Notes: generated by a model not told the origin, from the sequence alone. Positions 53,899 through 63,618 are shown, counted from the first letter of the stretch. The stretch: 64,000 nt of DNA from Polyangiaceae bacterium (GCA_013361525.1 JABFXY010000049.1:1-64000), one strand, 5' to 3'. Numbers and translations: made by a program.

Positions 53899-54888
53899 AT
53901 GTCGCATCACGAAGGGTTCGCCGCGCTCTTCGAGGGCAGGCCGGCGATCCTGGCCCCGATGGAGGACGTGTCCGACGCCGTCTTCCGCGCGCTCTGCCGT
54001 AGCCGTGGGGCGGACCTCTGCGTCACCGAGTTCGTCAACGCCGAGGGTCTGCTTCGAGGGTGTCGCACGGCCAAGCGCAAGCTCACGCTGGAGCCCGAGG
54101 ACCAGCCGACCGCGATTCAGATCTACGGGTCGGACCCGGCGCGCCTCGCGGAGGCTGCGCGCGTCGCCGAGGCTGCGCGCCCGTCGTTCGTCGACATCAA
54201 CTGCGGGTGTTGGGTACCGAAGATCGCGGGTCGCGGTGCGGGCGCGGGCTGGCTGCGCAACCCGACCGCGATGGTCGAAATGGCGAAGCTGGTCGTGCAG
54301 ACGATCGATATGCCGGTCACCGTGAAGACGCGAATCGGTTATGGGCCCGAGAGCGATATGCCCATCGTCGATCTCGCGCGGCGGCTCGAGGATGTGGGTG
54401 TCCGTGCGCTCACGATCCATTGCCGTACGGCCCAAATGGGCCATAGCGGTGCCGCCGACTGGAGCTGGGCCGCGAAGGCCAAGTCGGTCGTGTCGATCCC
54501 CGTGGTCGTCAATGGGGACATCAAGTCTGCGGCCGACGCGAAGCGCGCATTCGACGAGACGGGCTGCGACGCGGTGATGATTGGTCGCGCGGCCATCGAC
54601 CACCCGTGGATCTTCGGAGAGACGCGGACGCTGCTCGATCGCGGCGTCGATCCGACCGCGCCGACCGCGGCCGAGCGGCTGGCGCTTTGCCGGGAGCACT
54701 TGCTCGCGAATTGCCAGGCCCGCACCGAGACGCACGGCGTGAAGGTGACCCGCCGCCACCTGACGGGGTATCTGCGCGGCCTCCCCGGGGCCGCGTCGAT
54801 CCGCAAGCGTCTACTCTTTTGCGATTCGCTCGCAGGCTGCTTGGAGATCCTCGCGGAAGAAGGCGAGCGCCTCGCACAAGCAGCCTGA
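53899..54888 (+). CDS. tRNA-dihydrouridine synthase
   Basis: 329 residues. Flavin enzyme that reduces specific uridines in tRNA to dihydrouridine with NADPH. Seen: AILAPMEDVSDAVFR at the start, CVTEFVNAEGLL, IQIYGSDPARLAEAA, the catalytic region DINCGCWVPKIAGRGAGAGWL, VTVKTRIGYG, LTIHCRTAQMGHSG, VVVNGDIKS, and CDAVMIGRAAIDHPWIF. The second Cys of NCGCW occupies the catalytic position, but the usual Pro after it is Trp. A similar GCW form exists in some bacterial Dus groups as I recall, so it may be a subfamily mark. ATG 53899 lacks a clear Shine-Dalgarno; it is the first Met before the family start. Confidence 0.95.
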   Translation: MSHHEGFAALFEGRPAILAPMEDVSDAVFRALCRSRGADLCVTEFVNAEGLLRGCRTAKRKLTLEPEDQPTAIQIYGSDPARLAEAARVAEAARPSFVDINCGCWVPKIAGRGAGAGWLRNPTAMVEMAKLVVQTIDMPVTVKTRIGYGPESDMPIVDLARRLEDVGVRALTIHCRTAQMGHSGAADWSWAAKAKSVVSIPVVVNGDIKSAADAKRAFDETGCDAVMIGRAAIDHPWIFGETRTLLDRGVDPTAPTAAERLALCREHLLANCQARTETHGVKVTRRHLTGYLRGLPGAASIRKRLLFCDSLAGCLEILAEEGERLAQAA

Positions 54889-54918
54889 GCGCGTCGTGGC
54901 TGAGGCCACGTACAGCAA

Positions 54919-55473
54919 TCAGGTCGCGCCGGTTCCGCCCGTCGCGACGAGCTTTCCCGTCTTGATGGAGAAGACCTTCTTCACCTCGACGGTGGGCGGG
55001 TCTGCCTCCGGGACGTCTTTGTCATGCACGAGCATCGTGACGATGACGCCCCCTTTGGGATCGGGGGCGAGGTTCTTCACGAGGACGTTCTTGCCGAGCG
55101 AGACCGTCATCGCATCCGAAGACCCGCCGCGAATGACCGCTAGGTAGTGCACCTTCAAGGGGCCGGCGTCGCGCGTCACGACGACGGCGCAGTCGGTGCC
55201 GTCGTCGCCGTCGAAATCGGCGTCGATGCGAGCGCCGGTGAGATCGGTCGCGATGACGTCGTCGGGCTTGTCACCTGTCCGCTCCTCCGCGGCGCCGGAC
55301 TTCAGCGTGACCTCCTTCCCGTCGAGATCGTACGTGAAATTGGCTGGATCACCGGTAAACGGTCCACCCTTCACGTGCGAGGGGCCGGAGCAACCGGCCG
55401 CGCCGGCTGCGAGACAGAACGTAGCGATCGCGGCGGCGATGCGAGACGACGAGCCGTTCGTTCGAGGCTTCAC
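54919..55473 (-). CDS. Small secreted lipoprotein with FG-GAP-like or calcium-loop stretch
   Basis: 184 residues from GTG 55473. Lipoprotein signal with Cys28 in AAGAAGCSG. The mature part is beta-rich, with an acidic loop ARIDADFDGDDGTDC that resembles EF-hand-like or FG-GAP repeat calcium loops and a following strand CAVVVTRDAGPLKVHYLAVI. The Cys in that loop is the only other one. No named family recognised. It converges with dus and diverges from the GH57 gene, whose GTG lies 49 bp away. Confidence 0.68.
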   Translation of the reverse strand: MKPRTNGSSSRIAAAIATFCLAAGAAGCSGPSHVKGGPFTGDPANFTYDLDGKEVTLKSGAAEERTGDKPDDVIATDLTGARIDADFDGDDGTDCAVVVTRDAGPLKVHYLAVIRGGSSDAMTVSLGKNVLVKNLAPDPKGGVIVTMLVHDKDVPEADPPTVEVKKVFSIKTGKLVATGGTGAT

Positions 55474-55521
55474 CCCGGCGAAGCTATCAAAGGCCGCGGT
55501 CCGTTGTACGCTCCCTTCGAA

Positions 55522-57936
55522 GTGCATCGATTCATCTGCATCCACGGGCACTTCTACCAGCCCCCCCGCGAGAACGCCTGGCTCGAGCGGGTGGAGCGAC
55601 AGGAGTCGGCGCGGCCCTATCACGACTGGAACGAGCGCATCGACGCCGAGTGCTACGGCCCGAACGTCCGCGCTCGCATCCTCGACGGCGAGGATCACGT
55701 GGTGTCGGTCACGAACAACTTCGCGAAAATCAGCTTCAACGTCGGCCCGACGTTGCTGTCGTGGATGGAGCTGAAGGCGCCGCGCACCTACGCGCGCATC
55801 CTCGAGGCCGACGCCGCCAGTATCCGTGCAATGGGTCGCGGCTCCGCGATGGCGCAGGCGTACAACCACATCATCATGCCGCTCGCGAACGAGCGGGATC
55901 GACGAACGCAGGTGCGCTGGGGCATCGCGGATTTCAAGCGCCGCTTCGGACGCGCCCCGGAAGGAATGTGGCTGCCGGAGACGGCCGCAAACACCGAGTC
56001 GCTTCGCGCGCTCGCCGACGAAGGGATCACCTTCACGATCCTCGCGCCGGGCCAGGCGCGCTCGATCAAAAAGAAAGGAGCCGCGGCGTTTGCGCCCGTC
56101 GCCGAGGTGGGGCTCGAGACGCGACGCCCGTACCGGGTCGACGTCGGAGGCGGCCGTTCCATTGCGGTGTTCTTCTATGACGGCGGGACGTCACAAGCGG
56201 TCGCATTCGAGCGGCTGCTGTCGAACGGCGACACGTTCGCGGGCCGGCTCATGGCTGGCTTCACGGCGGATCCCCAAGCCCCCGAGCTCGTGCACATCGC
56301 AACCGATGGCGAGACGTACGGCCACCACCATCGATTCGGCGAAATGGCGCTCGCCTACGCGCTCCGCCGCTTCGAGCGCGACCCGTCGGTGAAGCTCACC
56401 AACTACGCGTCGTTCCTCGCGACCCACCCGCCGGAGGACGAAGCGACCATCGTCGAGAACAGCTCGTGGAGCTGCGCGCACGGCGTCGGCCGCTGGAGCG
56501 CCGACTGCGGCTGCAAGATGAGCGGAGAAAAGAACCAAGCCTGGCGCGGCCCGCTGCGTGAAAGTCTCGACTGGGCGCGCGATCGGCTCGACGTCTTCTA
56601 CGAGGAAAGCGCCGCCGTCGTCCTCCGTGATCCGTGGGTCGCGCGCGACGCGTACATCGACGTCGTCCTCGACCGCTCCGACGACAGCATGCAGGCCTTC
56701 ATCGAAAAGCACGCAAGGCCATCTTTGTCGGAGGACGATCGGCGACGTGCGTTCGAGCTCCTCGAGCTGCAGCGCCAGCGCATGCTGATGTTCACGAGCT
56801 GCGGTTGGTTCTTCGACGACGTGAGCGGCATCGAGACGACACAGATCCTTCAATACGCGGCGCGCGCCGTGGAGCTCATGCGCGGCGCGGGCGGCGACGA
56901 TATCGAGGCGGAGCTCCTCGGGCGGCTCGACAAAGCGCGGGCGAAGACGCCGGGTAGCCCGAGCGCACGCGAGGTCTACGAAAAGAACATCGATCCGAGC
57001 CGTGTGGACGCCAAACGCCTCGCATCGACCTATGCAGTCACGTCGCTGTTCGGGTTGAGTGACGCACGCGCGCCCGCGTTCGAGACGGACCAGCGCGAGG
57101 TGCGCAGCGCCAAACACGAGGAAGAGCGCTTCGCGACGGGACGAATCTCGGTGAAGAGCACGATGACCGGCGCCATGAGCCGCTACGGGTATGCGGTGGT
57201 GCATGGCGGGGGACCGTCGGTCCTCGGTGGCATGCGCGAGCTCTCGGAGGAGGAATACGAAGACGACGCAGGCGAAGCCGAGCGTTGGCTCGCGACCTTC
57301 GAAGAGGAGTCGATAGCGGCGCTCACCGCACGGATCGAACGCGAGCTGCCGATCCCGATTGCGTCGCTGCGTGTGCTTCCGGTCGACGAGCGCGTGCTCG
57401 TCGTCGAGCGCATCCTCGCCCAAGCGGTGCGAACGGCGGAGGCGGCGTATCGACAGGTCTTCGCTGAAAACGCAGGCCTCCTCACCGAGCTCGCGGCGAC
57501 CGGTGTGCGGCCGCCGCGCGCGTTGACCGCCGCGACGCGCGTCGTGCTCGAGTCGGATCTGCTTCGCGCGGTGCGCCGCGATCCGCCCGATACGCGTGCG
57601 CTGCGAAACCTGCTCGCAGAAGCCCGCGCGGAGAACGTCGTTTTCGACGAGCAGACGCTCTCGTTCGAGCTTTGCACCGCGATCGAGCGCACGTGCACGA
57701 TGCTTCAGCGCGATCCGACGAACGACTCGGCGCTCGGCCGACTCATCGATTTGGTGGAGATCGGCCGGAAGTTGCAGAGCACGTTCGACCTGTCCGTCGC
57801 GCAGGATCTGGTGTGGACCGTCGTCAACGCGCCGTCGTCGAAGCTCGCGCGAGTCGCGAGCGACGGAGCGCGCATCGGAGCATGGCGCGAGCTCGCGCGG
57901 GCGTTGAGGATTCGCATGAGCGCGCAGCGATCATGA
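55522..57936 (+). CDS. GH57-family glycoside hydrolase with DUF3536 domain
   Basis: 804 residues from GTG 55522, in frame and starting the family motif FICIHGHFYQPPRE. GH57 enzymes cut or transfer alpha-glucans, keeping the anomeric form. Visible: PEGMWLPETAANTESL (nucleophile region; Glu in LPETA), HIATDGETYGHHHR (second His/Asp cluster), NSSWSCAHGVGRW, and SADCGC. The second half (about 340-800) carries the DUF3536-type helices that follow GH57 domains in this subfamily, with long acidic and Arg-rich helices. There is no signal peptide, so it is likely cytoplasmic, perhaps in glycogen or trehalose turnover. No clear Shine-Dalgarno. Its stop overlaps the next gene's ATG by 4 bp. Confidence 0.9.
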   Translation: MHRFICIHGHFYQPPRENAWLERVERQESARPYHDWNERIDAECYGPNVRARILDGEDHVVSVTNNFAKISFNVGPTLLSWMELKAPRTYARILEADAASIRAMGRGSAMAQAYNHIIMPLANERDRRTQVRWGIADFKRRFGRAPEGMWLPETAANTESLRALADEGITFTILAPGQARSIKKKGAAAFAPVAEVGLETRRPYRVDVGGGRSIAVFFYDGGTSQAVAFERLLSNGDTFAGRLMAGFTADPQAPELVHIATDGETYGHHHRFGEMALAYALRRFERDPSVKLTNYASFLATHPPEDEATIVENSSWSCAHGVGRWSADCGCKMSGEKNQAWRGPLRESLDWARDRLDVFYEESAAVVLRDPWVARDAYIDVVLDRSDDSMQAFIEKHARPSLSEDDRRRAFELLELQRQRMLMFTSCGWFFDDVSGIETTQILQYAARAVELMRGAGGDDIEAELLGRLDKARAKTPGSPSAREVYEKNIDPSRVDAKRLASTYAVTSLFGLSDARAPAFETDQREVRSAKHEEERFATGRISVKSTMTGAMSRYGYAVVHGGGPSVLGGMRELSEEEYEDDAGEAERWLATFEEESIAALTARIERELPIPIASLRVLPVDERVLVVERILAQAVRTAEAAYRQVFAENAGLLTELAATGVRPPRALTAATRVVLESDLLRAVRRDPPDTRALRNLLAEARAENVVFDEQTLSFELCTAIERTCTMLQRDPTNDSALGRLIDLVEIGRKLQSTFDLSVAQDLVWTVVNAPSSKLARVASDGARIGAWRELARALRIRMSAQRS

Positions 57937-59267
57937 AAGAAGCCACGACGCGAGGTGCACCCCTGTCGTCGCCGTGGATGCAGCCTTGCGTCGCGGTTGC
58001 GCTGTGTACGGTCGCGACGGGCTGCTTCGATCTCGGCGGGCTCCAGTCGCCACGTCTTCCCGGTGACGTCACGTCGCTCGACGACGGCTCGTTGGCAGTC
58101 GACGAAAAGACCGACGAGGTCTACCTCGTGCGTGACGGAACGCTGTACGTCGTCGACCCGGAGAAGGGCGCGGCGCGCGCGATCGAAAAGGTGCCCGCGG
58201 GGACGTTGAGCTCTCGCATCGCATTCGGTAAAACGCGACCGTTCGTCGCTCGCACGATGCAGGTCGGCGCCGAAGCGTCGACGTGGATGTGGCCGGTGGG
58301 CGATGCGTCGCGGCGGGCGAGCATCCCGTTCGGGGCGCTCAGCACACCCTCGAGCCGGGACTTCATTGCGATCGTCGGCACCAAAGAGACGGTGATCCTC
58401 GACGGAACGTCGCTCGAGCCCGCGTCGATGCCGGCGACCTATACCGAGCTCGCATGGATGGGCGAAGGGGATCGGTTCGTCACCCTGTCGTGTGGAACGA
58501 AAGGGATTCGGGTCGAGACCTGGCAGGCCCAAGCCGTCAGCGGCGCCGCGCCGAGCGTCGACCGCCTCGGCCAAGCGGAGATCGAGAACGAACTTTGTGC
58601 GGCGAGCTCTTGGCTCGCCGTCGCGCCGAATGCCTCGTTCGCCGTCTTTCCAGTGGGCGGCGCAGATGCGTCGACGACCGCGGAGCCGCGCCTACTGGCC
58701 GTCGAGCTCGGGATGGGGCTCCCGCCGCGATCGATCTCGGGGATCAAAGGTCCGGTGGCCTTCAGCCAAGACGGCACGAAAGTGATCGGCTTCCGGGACG
58801 GGAGCATTCGCGCCTTCGATTGGAAGGCGAACACCACGATGGTCGTCGACGCGCCGCCCTTCCGCGGAGACATCTCGTACTACCGTCATCCCGAACGCGA
58901 TCGGTTGCTCGTCGGTAACGCATCGGGGCTCGCACAACGCCTCATGCTCGTGGACTTGCCGTCCGCGAAAGCCGAGCGGCTCGGCCCACCCGGCGTAGGC
59001 CTCACGAATTTCGTCGCGAGCGGCCCGGACGAGCTCTGGCTCGTGGATCACGAGGCGCTCTTCCATCTCGACCTGGCAAAGCCGGCGCTCGAGCTGGTCG
59101 CGACGGAGGCAGCGCCGCACCACATTCAGTATTTGCCGAACCGCAAACGGGTCGTCATCGACGACGCGAACGCGCAAACGGTTTCGTTCTTGGATCCCGC
59201 GACGCGTTCGGTGGTGATGGTCGCGACGCTCGGTGGCGATGGATCCGCGACCCCCGCTGCCGAGTGA
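57933..59267 (+). CDS. Propeller-like lipoprotein coupled to the GH57 gene
   Basis: 444 residues. Lipoprotein signal with Cys31 in CTVATGC. The mature protein is strand-rich with evenly repeated blades: DEKTDEVYLVRDGTLYVVD, FVTLSCGTKGIRVETW, FSQDGTKVIGFRDGSIRAFDW, and ERDRLLVGNASG, indicating a seven-blade-like propeller of WD40 or similar type. There is no enzymatic motif. The ATG overlaps the GH57 stop by 4 bp, so the two are coupled; yet the glycosidase looks cytoplasmic and this one exported, so a direct complex is not certain. It converges with the methyltransferase-tailed gene. Confidence 0.75.
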   Translation: MKEATTRGAPLSSPWMQPCVAVALCTVATGCFDLGGLQSPRLPGDVTSLDDGSLAVDEKTDEVYLVRDGTLYVVDPEKGAARAIEKVPAGTLSSRIAFGKTRPFVARTMQVGAEASTWMWPVGDASRRASIPFGALSTPSSRDFIAIVGTKETVILDGTSLEPASMPATYTELAWMGEGDRFVTLSCGTKGIRVETWQAQAVSGAAPSVDRLGQAEIENELCAASSWLAVAPNASFAVFPVGGADASTTAEPRLLAVELGMGLPPRSISGIKGPVAFSQDGTKVIGFRDGSIRAFDWKANTTMVVDAPPFRGDISYYRHPERDRLLVGNASGLAQRLMLVDLPSAKAERLGPPGVGLTNFVASGPDELWLVDHEALFHLDLAKPALELVATEAAPHHIQYLPNRKRVVIDDANAQTVSFLDPATRSVVMVATLGGDGSATPAAE

Positions 59268-59271
59268 CGCG

Positions 59272-61608
59272 TCACCGCTTCTCGATGACGATCACTCCAT
59301 TCACGTCCGGCATTGGGGTACGTCGTTCACCGCCGGCGTCGAAGATCTCGAGGTTCGGCTCGATGTTCGCGGGGTAGCCGGGTTGCAAGTAGGACGCGAG
59401 GTCGGCAGGTACCGCCACCTCGGTCGGATCGTGATCGGGGTCGGCTCGGCGGCAGACGTCCAACAGGCGTTGCACGAGCTCGGCGCGCGGAAGGATCGCG
59501 CGCTGCTCGCGCACTTCGTACGGGAACGAATCGGGGCCCCAGGTGAACGTGGTGAGAAACTCGTAGAGGTCGCGCGCCCCGATCCGGACGCGATCGTCGC
59601 CGATCGGCTCGAATCGAATCTGCCGCGGCTCGTAGCTCTTTTGGAACAGATCGAGCCCCTCGCGCCACGCTCGATTCTTGAATGCAATCACGCGAGGCTC
59701 GTCCGCCGGTGCGACGCCGTCTCGAATCACGAGCCGACCGCCGCGCATGAGCGATGCGTACGCGGCCGCAACGACGGCATCGACCGCTTCGAGGCAGAAG
59801 CGTCGCGGGGGATCACCGTGCTCCACGTAGCTGAAGATCTCGTGAAGGACGGAGCAGAAGATGACCGTGGAGACCTCCGATCCGGGAAAGATCGTCGGCA
59901 GCTCCCGCGCATCGCCGTGGATGATCTCGTAGCCGGGCTTATCGGTCAGCGCCCTGGCGCGGTGCGCGTCGACGACCGCGAGTGACGCGTCGACGCCGAC
60001 GATGCGCGACGAAGGCATTCGCTCCGCGACGAGATCGAGGATCACACCGCCGCCCGGGCCGACCTCGACGACGAACCCCGGCTTCACGAAGTCGAGCAGA
60101 CGCGCTTTGTCGGAGCGCGCGGCGTTCATCGACGACAGATACGCAGCCTCGTTGTGTACGCGATCGAACTCGTCTTTGCGGAGCTTGTAGAGATCGCAAA
60201 GCGCCTTCAAGAATCGGTGAAAATCCGCGGAGTCTTTGCGTTCGTACGCGTAGAGCAACGTGAGGAGCGCCCCGGCCTCCTCGTTCGTCGAAAAGCTCAC
60301 GGCGAGCGCTTGCTCGCCGCCCTTCGTCGACGGGAAGGAGAGCAGCGTGTCGCCCGCGAGCTTGCCGCTCATCAGCAACTCGAGGCTCGTCGACTCGAGG
60401 AGCGTCTCGAGGAGGCGCACATGGTAGCGGCGGGCATCACCGCGCTCGTCGCGTAGGGCGCCGACGATTCCCAACAAGTCGAGGTGCCACGGGCGCGTCG
60501 TGTCGACGCCGTGCGCCGAGAGCGCCGCGCCGCTCAAATGCAAAAGTAGGCGCACCGAGGCATCGAGCGAGAGCACGCCGAGCGCTGCCTCCGCGTACCA
60601 GACGTTGCATCGCGCGAGGCGTGATTCGAGGACCGAGCGCGCACCGCGTAGACGTTCGAGACTGCCTTCGACGTCGATGCTCGACTCCTTGCGCATGAGC
60701 GCGCCGCCTCGCATCCGCGCGATGCGCTCGGCGAGCTGAGGCCGCACCGCGCGCCCGCTCGCCGGCCCCATGAGAATCGCGCGCTCCTCGGCGACGAACG
60801 CGCCCGCGAGCTCCGGCGTCCACAAGCCACGACGCACCGCCTGCGTGTCGGCGTGGTTCACGATCGACCAGATGCGGGCGAGCGACTCTCCTCCGTCGGT
60901 CTCGTGCGCCATGCAGTCGACGAGCGGTGCGAAGACATCGCGCCCGACCTCACCACGAAGACGCATCCCGGTGAGCCCGCTGGTCGCGCAAAGGATGCGC
61001 GCGCGCTCCACGAAACGTCCGTCCTCGGAGAGCTCCGCCTTGCCGAGCACGCGGCGCGCGACGTCCTCGAAGATCACCGCGGAGTCTTCGTTGTGGACGG
61101 TGCCGTCGACGCCGAGGCGCGAGCGCCACGCCTCGCGCTGCGATGGAGTCCCGCCCTTTGCAACGTCGCAGAACGAGAGCACCGCGGTGAGGAGCGCACG
61201 CGCGCTCGTGTCGAGGCTGCGCGACTCGATGTCGGCGCAGACGAGCGCGCGGATGACCCGGTCGAGCAGCGGCGTCGCTCTTCCCTCGGGACCGCTGCGT
61301 TCGTGCTCGTACGTCGTGACGTTCGACGGAACCGACAAGCCCCAGAGCTCCGGCAACACGTCGCGGATGCGCGCACCCGCGAGGCTCAGGGGCTCGTCCG
61401 CGAGCAAAGCGAGGCCGACCACCGCGCCGAACGGCTCGGACACGAGCCAGCGAGCCACAGCCACCTCGTCGTGCCACGCAACCGTCCCGAGCGAACGCTC
61501 CGCTCGATCCACCGCACCCTGCGGATCATCGGGGAACGCCCAAGACAGCCTCCGCACCGCCTCCGGTGCGAAAGCCAGGAAGGAGGTGCCTGTGGGAGCA
61601 GGGGCCAT
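59272..61608 (-). CDS. Large protein with C-terminal class I methyltransferase domain
   Basis: 778 residues. The C-terminal part (about 490-700) has SAM-binding motifs: VVEVGPGGGVILDLVAERM (motif I), SRIVGVDASLAVV with the acidic end of beta 2, and a GDARELPTIFPGSEV segment near motif II. FCSVLHEIFSYVEHG follows. The first roughly 480 residues are helical and Arg/Glu-rich (VDRAERSLGTVAWHDEVAVARW; RILCATSGLTGMRLRGEV) with no family I can name. They could be a substrate-recognition part. There is no signal peptide, so it is cytoplasmic. Substrate unknown; small molecule, RNA or protein are all possible. ATG 61608 is the only good start. Confidence 0.7.
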   Translation of the reverse strand: MAPAPTGTSFLAFAPEAVRRLSWAFPDDPQGAVDRAERSLGTVAWHDEVAVARWLVSEPFGAVVGLALLADEPLSLAGARIRDVLPELWGLSVPSNVTTYEHERSGPEGRATPLLDRVIRALVCADIESRSLDTSARALLTAVLSFCDVAKGGTPSQREAWRSRLGVDGTVHNEDSAVIFEDVARRVLGKAELSEDGRFVERARILCATSGLTGMRLRGEVGRDVFAPLVDCMAHETDGGESLARIWSIVNHADTQAVRRGLWTPELAGAFVAEERAILMGPASGRAVRPQLAERIARMRGGALMRKESSIDVEGSLERLRGARSVLESRLARCNVWYAEAALGVLSLDASVRLLLHLSGAALSAHGVDTTRPWHLDLLGIVGALRDERGDARRYHVRLLETLLESTSLELLMSGKLAGDTLLSFPSTKGGEQALAVSFSTNEEAGALLTLLYAYERKDSADFHRFLKALCDLYKLRKDEFDRVHNEAAYLSSMNAARSDKARLLDFVKPGFVVEVGPGGGVILDLVAERMPSSRIVGVDASLAVVDAHRARALTDKPGYEIIHGDARELPTIFPGSEVSTVIFCSVLHEIFSYVEHGDPPRRFCLEAVDAVVAAAYASLMRGGRLVIRDGVAPADEPRVIAFKNRAWREGLDLFQKSYEPRQIRFEPIGDDRVRIGARDLYEFLTTFTWGPDSFPYEVREQRAILPRAELVQRLLDVCRRADPDHDPTEVAVPADLASYLQPGYPANIEPNLEIFDAGGERRTPMPDVNGVIVIEKR

Positions 61609-62013
61609 TGCCGCATGGTAACGGCTACCGGCGGCGTATGGGGACGCGCTCTCATGAGGCGGCCATCGGCCGCCGTCGGCAGTGCGCCGCCAGATGGATC
61701 AGGGCGCGCACAGGCGTGGGCGCCAACTTTGTCTGCGCGCCGTCGGCGCGACGCGAGCGCAGCGAGCACACCCCCAGGCGGGACCCACGCCGTCGTGCGC
61801 GCGCGAAAACAAAAAAAGACGGAACCTTCGCTTTCGGGGCGCTGTCATTGAAAACGTCCGGCGCTTGCGAGCTGCTCTCGATGGTGAGGGCGACGCCGCA
61901 GCGCTGGGGGGCCCACCCATCCCGCCGCTCGCAAGAGCGGAGCAGGTGGGGCCAATTCATCGAGGGAGCCGCCTCGCACGACGCCGTGCGCCAGGCACAG
62001 AGGAAGGTCCATC
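61609..62013. other. Divergent intergenic region with a nested hairpin
   Basis: 405 bp between the methyltransferase-tailed gene (minus) and the AgmX/PglI-type gene (plus). It has no coding bias. A nested structure at about 61910-61953 has an outer stem GGCCCACC paired with GGTGGGGCC and an inner CCGCTC-GCAA-GAGCGG hairpin (61925-61940). It lies 61 nt before the plus-strand ATG, in what would be its 5' leader. It could be a regulatory RNA structure; no known riboswitch consensus was recognised. Confidence 0.45.
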
Positions 62014-63558
62014 ATGTCATCGTCCCCGTTCTCGAGCTCGTCCGCGTCGCTGTTCTCCGGCCCCTCTCCGTTCGATCCGCCGAGTGAGCCCGAAGCAGAG
62101 GCGATGGCCGAGCCCGCTCGCCCGGCGCTCGACGCGTCGGAGGTCGAGTCGAGCACGGGAGCGATCGAGATCATCGTTCGGTGGGGCACGGACATCCTGC
62201 ACATCGAGCACATGGAGCAGCCGCGCGCGTTCTCCGTCGGTGAAGATGGCGACTTCGCCCTCCCGTCGGACAAGCTCGGTGTGAACCGCGCCGAGCTCCT
62301 CGCGGTGGAAGCGGGCCGCGCGTTCGCCATCGTCCCGCTCGGCGCGCATGCGCGAATCAACCGCGGCGGCCGTTCGCTCACGCTCGCCGACGCCATCTCC
62401 GAAGGCTTCGCGACCGCAGGCGCCACCGAGTGCCGCGTGTCGCTCGCGGATGGGACGCGCGTCAGCACCGAGTGCGCGGGCTTCCAATTCGAGGTCGCGG
62501 CGGTGAACGCGGGTCGCAAGGTCGCGGGCAAGCTCGGCAGCGACCGACGCGCCTTCGGCGGCCAGGCGATCAGCTTCGCCATCCACGGCTCGCTCCTCGC
62601 CGCGATGTTCGCGTTCATGCCGGCGCTCGCCTCCACCGAAGAGCAGCCGGCCGAGGGAGACCAGAACTACATGCTGCAGATGCTCCTTCACGCGGAGCAG
62701 GACCGCACGCGTGAAGAGGTCGAGGCGGCGACGAGCGACCAAGCACCGAAGTCCGCAGAGGCGATGACGCCGTCGGGCGCGCCCGCGAACAACGACAAGG
62801 GCGCGATCGGCAAGAACACCGCGCAGAAGACCAACAAGCGCCACGCGATCAGCACCGACGACAAGGAGCGCGCGATCGACCGCGCGCAAGCGATCAAAGA
62901 CGCGCAGACCTTCGGCATGATCGAGCTCCTCGGCAATCTGAATTCGCCGGCGGGCGGCCCGGACGTTCCCTCCGCGCCGTGGGGCAAGGTCGCGATGGGG
63001 CCCGACGCCTCGAACGCCAACGGCGCGATGTGGGGCGACGAAATCGGTGACTCCTTCGGTTGGGGCGGCGTCGACCTCTCCGGTACCGGCGAGCGCGGCG
63101 GTGGGCCGTTCGGCGGCAACTACCTCGGCGGCATCGGCACCGTGGGCAACGGAAACGGCGATTGCCTCGGCGCCCTCTGCGGCAACGGCAGCTCCAACGG
63201 CTTCTTGCCGGGCACCCACAAGCCGACCGGCGCGAAGCCTCCACGCCCCGGCCCGATGACCTCGAGCGGCCGCATCCCCGCGGAGGTCATTCAGCGCGTC
63301 GTTCGCCAGAGCTTCGGTCGCTTCCGCGGCTGCTACGAATCGGCTCTCCGCACCAACCCGAACCTCTCGGGCCGCGTCGCGGTCGCCTTCACCATCGGTC
63401 GCGACGGCTCGGTCGGCATGGTCGGTAACGCGGGATCGGATCTGCCGGACGCCAACGTCGTGGCCTGCGTCGTGAAGCAGTTCTACGGCCTGTCGTTCCC
63501 CGCGCCGGAAGGTGGTGTCGTCAAGGTGACGTACCCCATCGTGTTCAACCCCGGCTGA
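62014..63558 (+). CDS. AgmX/PglI C-terminal-domain (TonB-like) envelope protein
   Basis: 514 residues. The N-terminal part (about 50-170) is a beta-rich, FHA-like domain (FSVGEDGDFALPS, NRAELLAV, GAHARINRGG). One membrane helix (about 184-206) follows. The middle (about 215-410) is a low-complexity Gly/Ala/Asn/Ser region with GGNYLGGIGTVGNGNGD. The last roughly 100 residues form the AgmX/PglI C-terminal domain: IPAEVIQRVVRQSFGRFRGC, GRVAVAFTIGRDGSVG, and VVACVVKQFYGLSFPAPEGG. That module occurs in gliding-motility and envelope proteins of myxobacteria and resembles TonB. It probably couples inner-membrane energy or contacts to the outer envelope. AGGAAGG precedes the ATG by about 6 nt. A strong terminator follows. 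Confidence 0.85.
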   Translation: MSSSPFSSSSASLFSGPSPFDPPSEPEAEAMAEPARPALDASEVESSTGAIEIIVRWGTDILHIEHMEQPRAFSVGEDGDFALPSDKLGVNRAELLAVEAGRAFAIVPLGAHARINRGGRSLTLADAISEGFATAGATECRVSLADGTRVSTECAGFQFEVAAVNAGRKVAGKLGSDRRAFGGQAISFAIHGSLLAAMFAFMPALASTEEQPAEGDQNYMLQMLLHAEQDRTREEVEAATSDQAPKSAEAMTPSGAPANNDKGAIGKNTAQKTNKRHAISTDDKERAIDRAQAIKDAQTFGMIELLGNLNSPAGGPDVPSAPWGKVAMGPDASNANGAMWGDEIGDSFGWGGVDLSGTGERGGGPFGGNYLGGIGTVGNGNGDCLGALCGNGSSNGFLPGTHKPTGAKPPRPGPMTSSGRIPAEVIQRVVRQSFGRFRGCYESALRTNPNLSGRVAVAFTIGRDGSVGMVGNAGSDLPDANVVACVVKQFYGLSFPAPEGGVVKVTYPIVFNPG

Positions 63559-63618
63559 GCCGAACAAAGACGGACGTGGACTCGCGCTCGTAACGGAGCC
63601 TCGAGCGCGCTCCACCCG

